This document shows, one piece after another, positions 63,054 to 64,000 of a stretch of 64,000 nucleotides of DNA (its first letter is position 1; each line of letters starts with the position of its first letter). The translations under genes and the position numbers were made by a program. The notes under the pieces are model-generated. The model was not told the origin of the DNA, searched no databases, and saw only the letters and a list, made by a program, of their open reading frames with translations. Origin of the DNA: Anaerolineae bacterium (GTDB lineage Bacteria > Chloroflexota > Anaerolineae > 4572-78 > J111); the NCBI GenBank assembly GCA_020433805.1, contig JAGRBZ010000005.1, positions 1 through 64,000 on the forward strand. The letters are read 5' to 3'.

Positions 63054-63757
63054 GCTATCTGAGCTTCCTTGGGTTGGTACGGCTGTAGTGCGCCGTGCGT
63101 GACGCGGTAGGTTTTATCGGCCAGCATCACATATTCCGGATTGTGGCTGGCCATAATCAGCGTTTTGTTGGCATTGCGCGTCAACTCGAGCAGCAGTTCG
63201 ATGATGGTTTGGCCGGTTTCCTCGTCGAGGTTGCCGGTCGGTTCATCGGCTAACAGTACGGTTGGGTTGTGCAGCACTGCGCGTAAAATCGCCACGCGCT
63301 GCTGCTCGCCGCCGGAAAGGCGATCAGGAAAAGCATCCTGGCGGTGGCTCAAGCCTACCCGCTCGATCATTGCTTTGACTTCTTTTTCTCTGGCGGCGCT
63401 AACTCCGCCGTTGAGCTGCATGGGCAGGGTGATGTTTTCGGTCATGGTTAAAGTCGGGATGAGGTTGAAAAATTGAAAGATAAAGCCGATGTGCTCGCGC
63501 CGGAAAAGGGTGCGCTGACGCTCGCTGAGTTGGTTGATAGCCGTGCCGTTGATGAGAATATCGCCGCTGTCGGGCGCGTCGATGCCGCTGATCAGATTGA
63601 GCAGCGTACTCTTGCCCGAGCCGCTCTGGCCAAGCAGCAAAATGAATTCACCGGGATTAAAGGACAACGTGACGTTGTCAAGAATAACACGGCTCTGTTT
63701 GCCTTCAGTATAACTTTTTGTGAGATTTTTGAGTTCAACTATGGGTGTTTGGTTCAT
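63050..63757 (-). CDS. ABC transporter ATP-binding protein, LolD/MacB type
   Basis: This cytoplasmic ATPase of a MacB/LolCDE-like transporter has 235 residues. Walker A is GQSGSGKST (43-51), the signature is LSGGEQQR (about 142-149), Walker B is VLLADEPTG (about 162-170), and the switch His is in IMASHNPEYV. All are intact. It has the length of LolD-type subunits and precedes the fused permease with a four-base overlap. It energises the AttEFGH-like exporter in this cluster. Confidence 0.95.
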   Translation of the reverse strand: MNQTPIVELKNLTKSYTEGKQSRVILDNVTLSFNPGEFILLLGQSGSGKSTLLNLISGIDAPDSGDILINGTAINQLSERQRTLFRREHIGFIFQFFNLIPTLTMTENITLPMQLNGGVSAAREKEVKAMIERVGLSHRQDAFPDRLSGGEQQRVAILRAVLHNPTVLLADEPTGNLDEETGQTIIELLLELTRNANKTLIMASHNPEYVMLADKTYRVTHGALQPYQPKEAQIA

Positions 63758-64000
63758 GGATCGTTTTCTATGGATACTCGATACAGAAATTTAAGCCGAG
63801 AGTGACGATGAGGCAATTTGTGTGCATTTTACGCCTCTGGACTACGTACAATTTTATTGTAGACGGGTAAAATGAAATGTCGATTAATTGTCTGGATATT
63901 GTCTAGAATATAAGAACTGTTTTTCTCTTCCCGTGATAGTTTTCACAAATGTATGAATAAATGTAGCAACAGATCGGCTTAACGTCAATGTGTGTTTCTT
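63758..64000. other. Right edge of the window
   Basis: No complete gene or repeat is seen. This short stretch should contain the ATPase gene promoter; I cannot place it with confidence. Confidence 0.3.

Overview
The window looks like a chromosomal segment of a Chloroflexota bacterium, probably Anaerolineae or a relative. I infer this from gene content and style. There is a lipoprotein peptide-binding protein with a long Ala/Glu-rich linker and very large cyclase/kinase-AAA-TPR signalling proteins. There are DUF11-repeat surface proteins, paired long-form serA genes, a CrtC/AttH-type protein beside a MacB/FtsX-type ABC transporter, and abundant intergenic word-repeat hairpins. No rRNA, tRNA, CRISPR array, transposase or phage gene was recognised. 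No single gene here proves the taxonomy.

Layout. 0.4-6.7 kb (minus): a peptide ABC transporter (binding lipoprotein and two permeases, no ATPases), then an M20 amidohydrolase and a TauE/SafE permease; this looks like uptake and hydrolysis of peptides or acylated amino acids. 7.2-8.6 kb (minus): an ECF sigma factor overlapping a membrane-anchored HTH protein. 8.9-14.6 kb (minus): serB, two adjacent serA paralogues and trxB. 15-18 kb (plus): a secreted DUF11-repeat protein ending in an LPETG sorting signal. 18.4-26.8 kb: a 7TM-like/GAF/PAS adenylate cyclase, a PAP2-VanZ fusion, a pentapeptide-repeat protein and a 1421-residue tandem-cyclase/ATPase/TPR protein resembling soluble adenylyl cyclase. 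26.9-34.7 kb: a polytopic glycosyltransferase-like protein, a YdjM-like membrane protein, a lone RND exporter behind a cre-like palindrome, and an AraC regulator divergent from an Fsr-like MFS exporter with a palindrome between them.

34.7-44.3 kb is mostly nucleic-acid and housekeeping functions: a PIN/AbrB-like toxin-antitoxin pair, RNase HI, a lone molybdopterin oxidoreductase, a frameshifted small gene, an uncharacterised 97-residue protein, a Ub-Mut7C protein, recA, rny and folD. 44.4-51.4 kb (minus): a receiver-histidine kinase and a 1915-residue protein with a Ser/Thr kinase at one end and a SpoIIE phosphatase at the other. 51.4-55.8 kb (minus): an acetoacetate-decarboxylase-like protein, a long phytoene-desaturase-like flavoprotein and a lycopene-cyclase-like membrane protein, a possible carotenoid or terpenoid route. 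56.5-57.4 kb: a RelE-type toxin-antitoxin pair and an orphan BrnA-like fragment. 58-63.8 kb (minus): an AttEFGH-like set (ATPase, fused permease, CrtC/AttH protein) interrupted by an adenine methyltransferase gene.

The most unusual non-coding structure is an array of about 16 units phased at about 20 bp, with the core GGAACAT, at 57491-57813. It lies between two convergent gene ends, so it is not an obvious promoter array. Other intergenic signals are a pair of long palindromes whose loops are inverted relative to each other, and a recurring class of hairpins built from short repeated words (GGAGAT, AACTCTAC, AAACGT, CTACTCC, GTAATTG).
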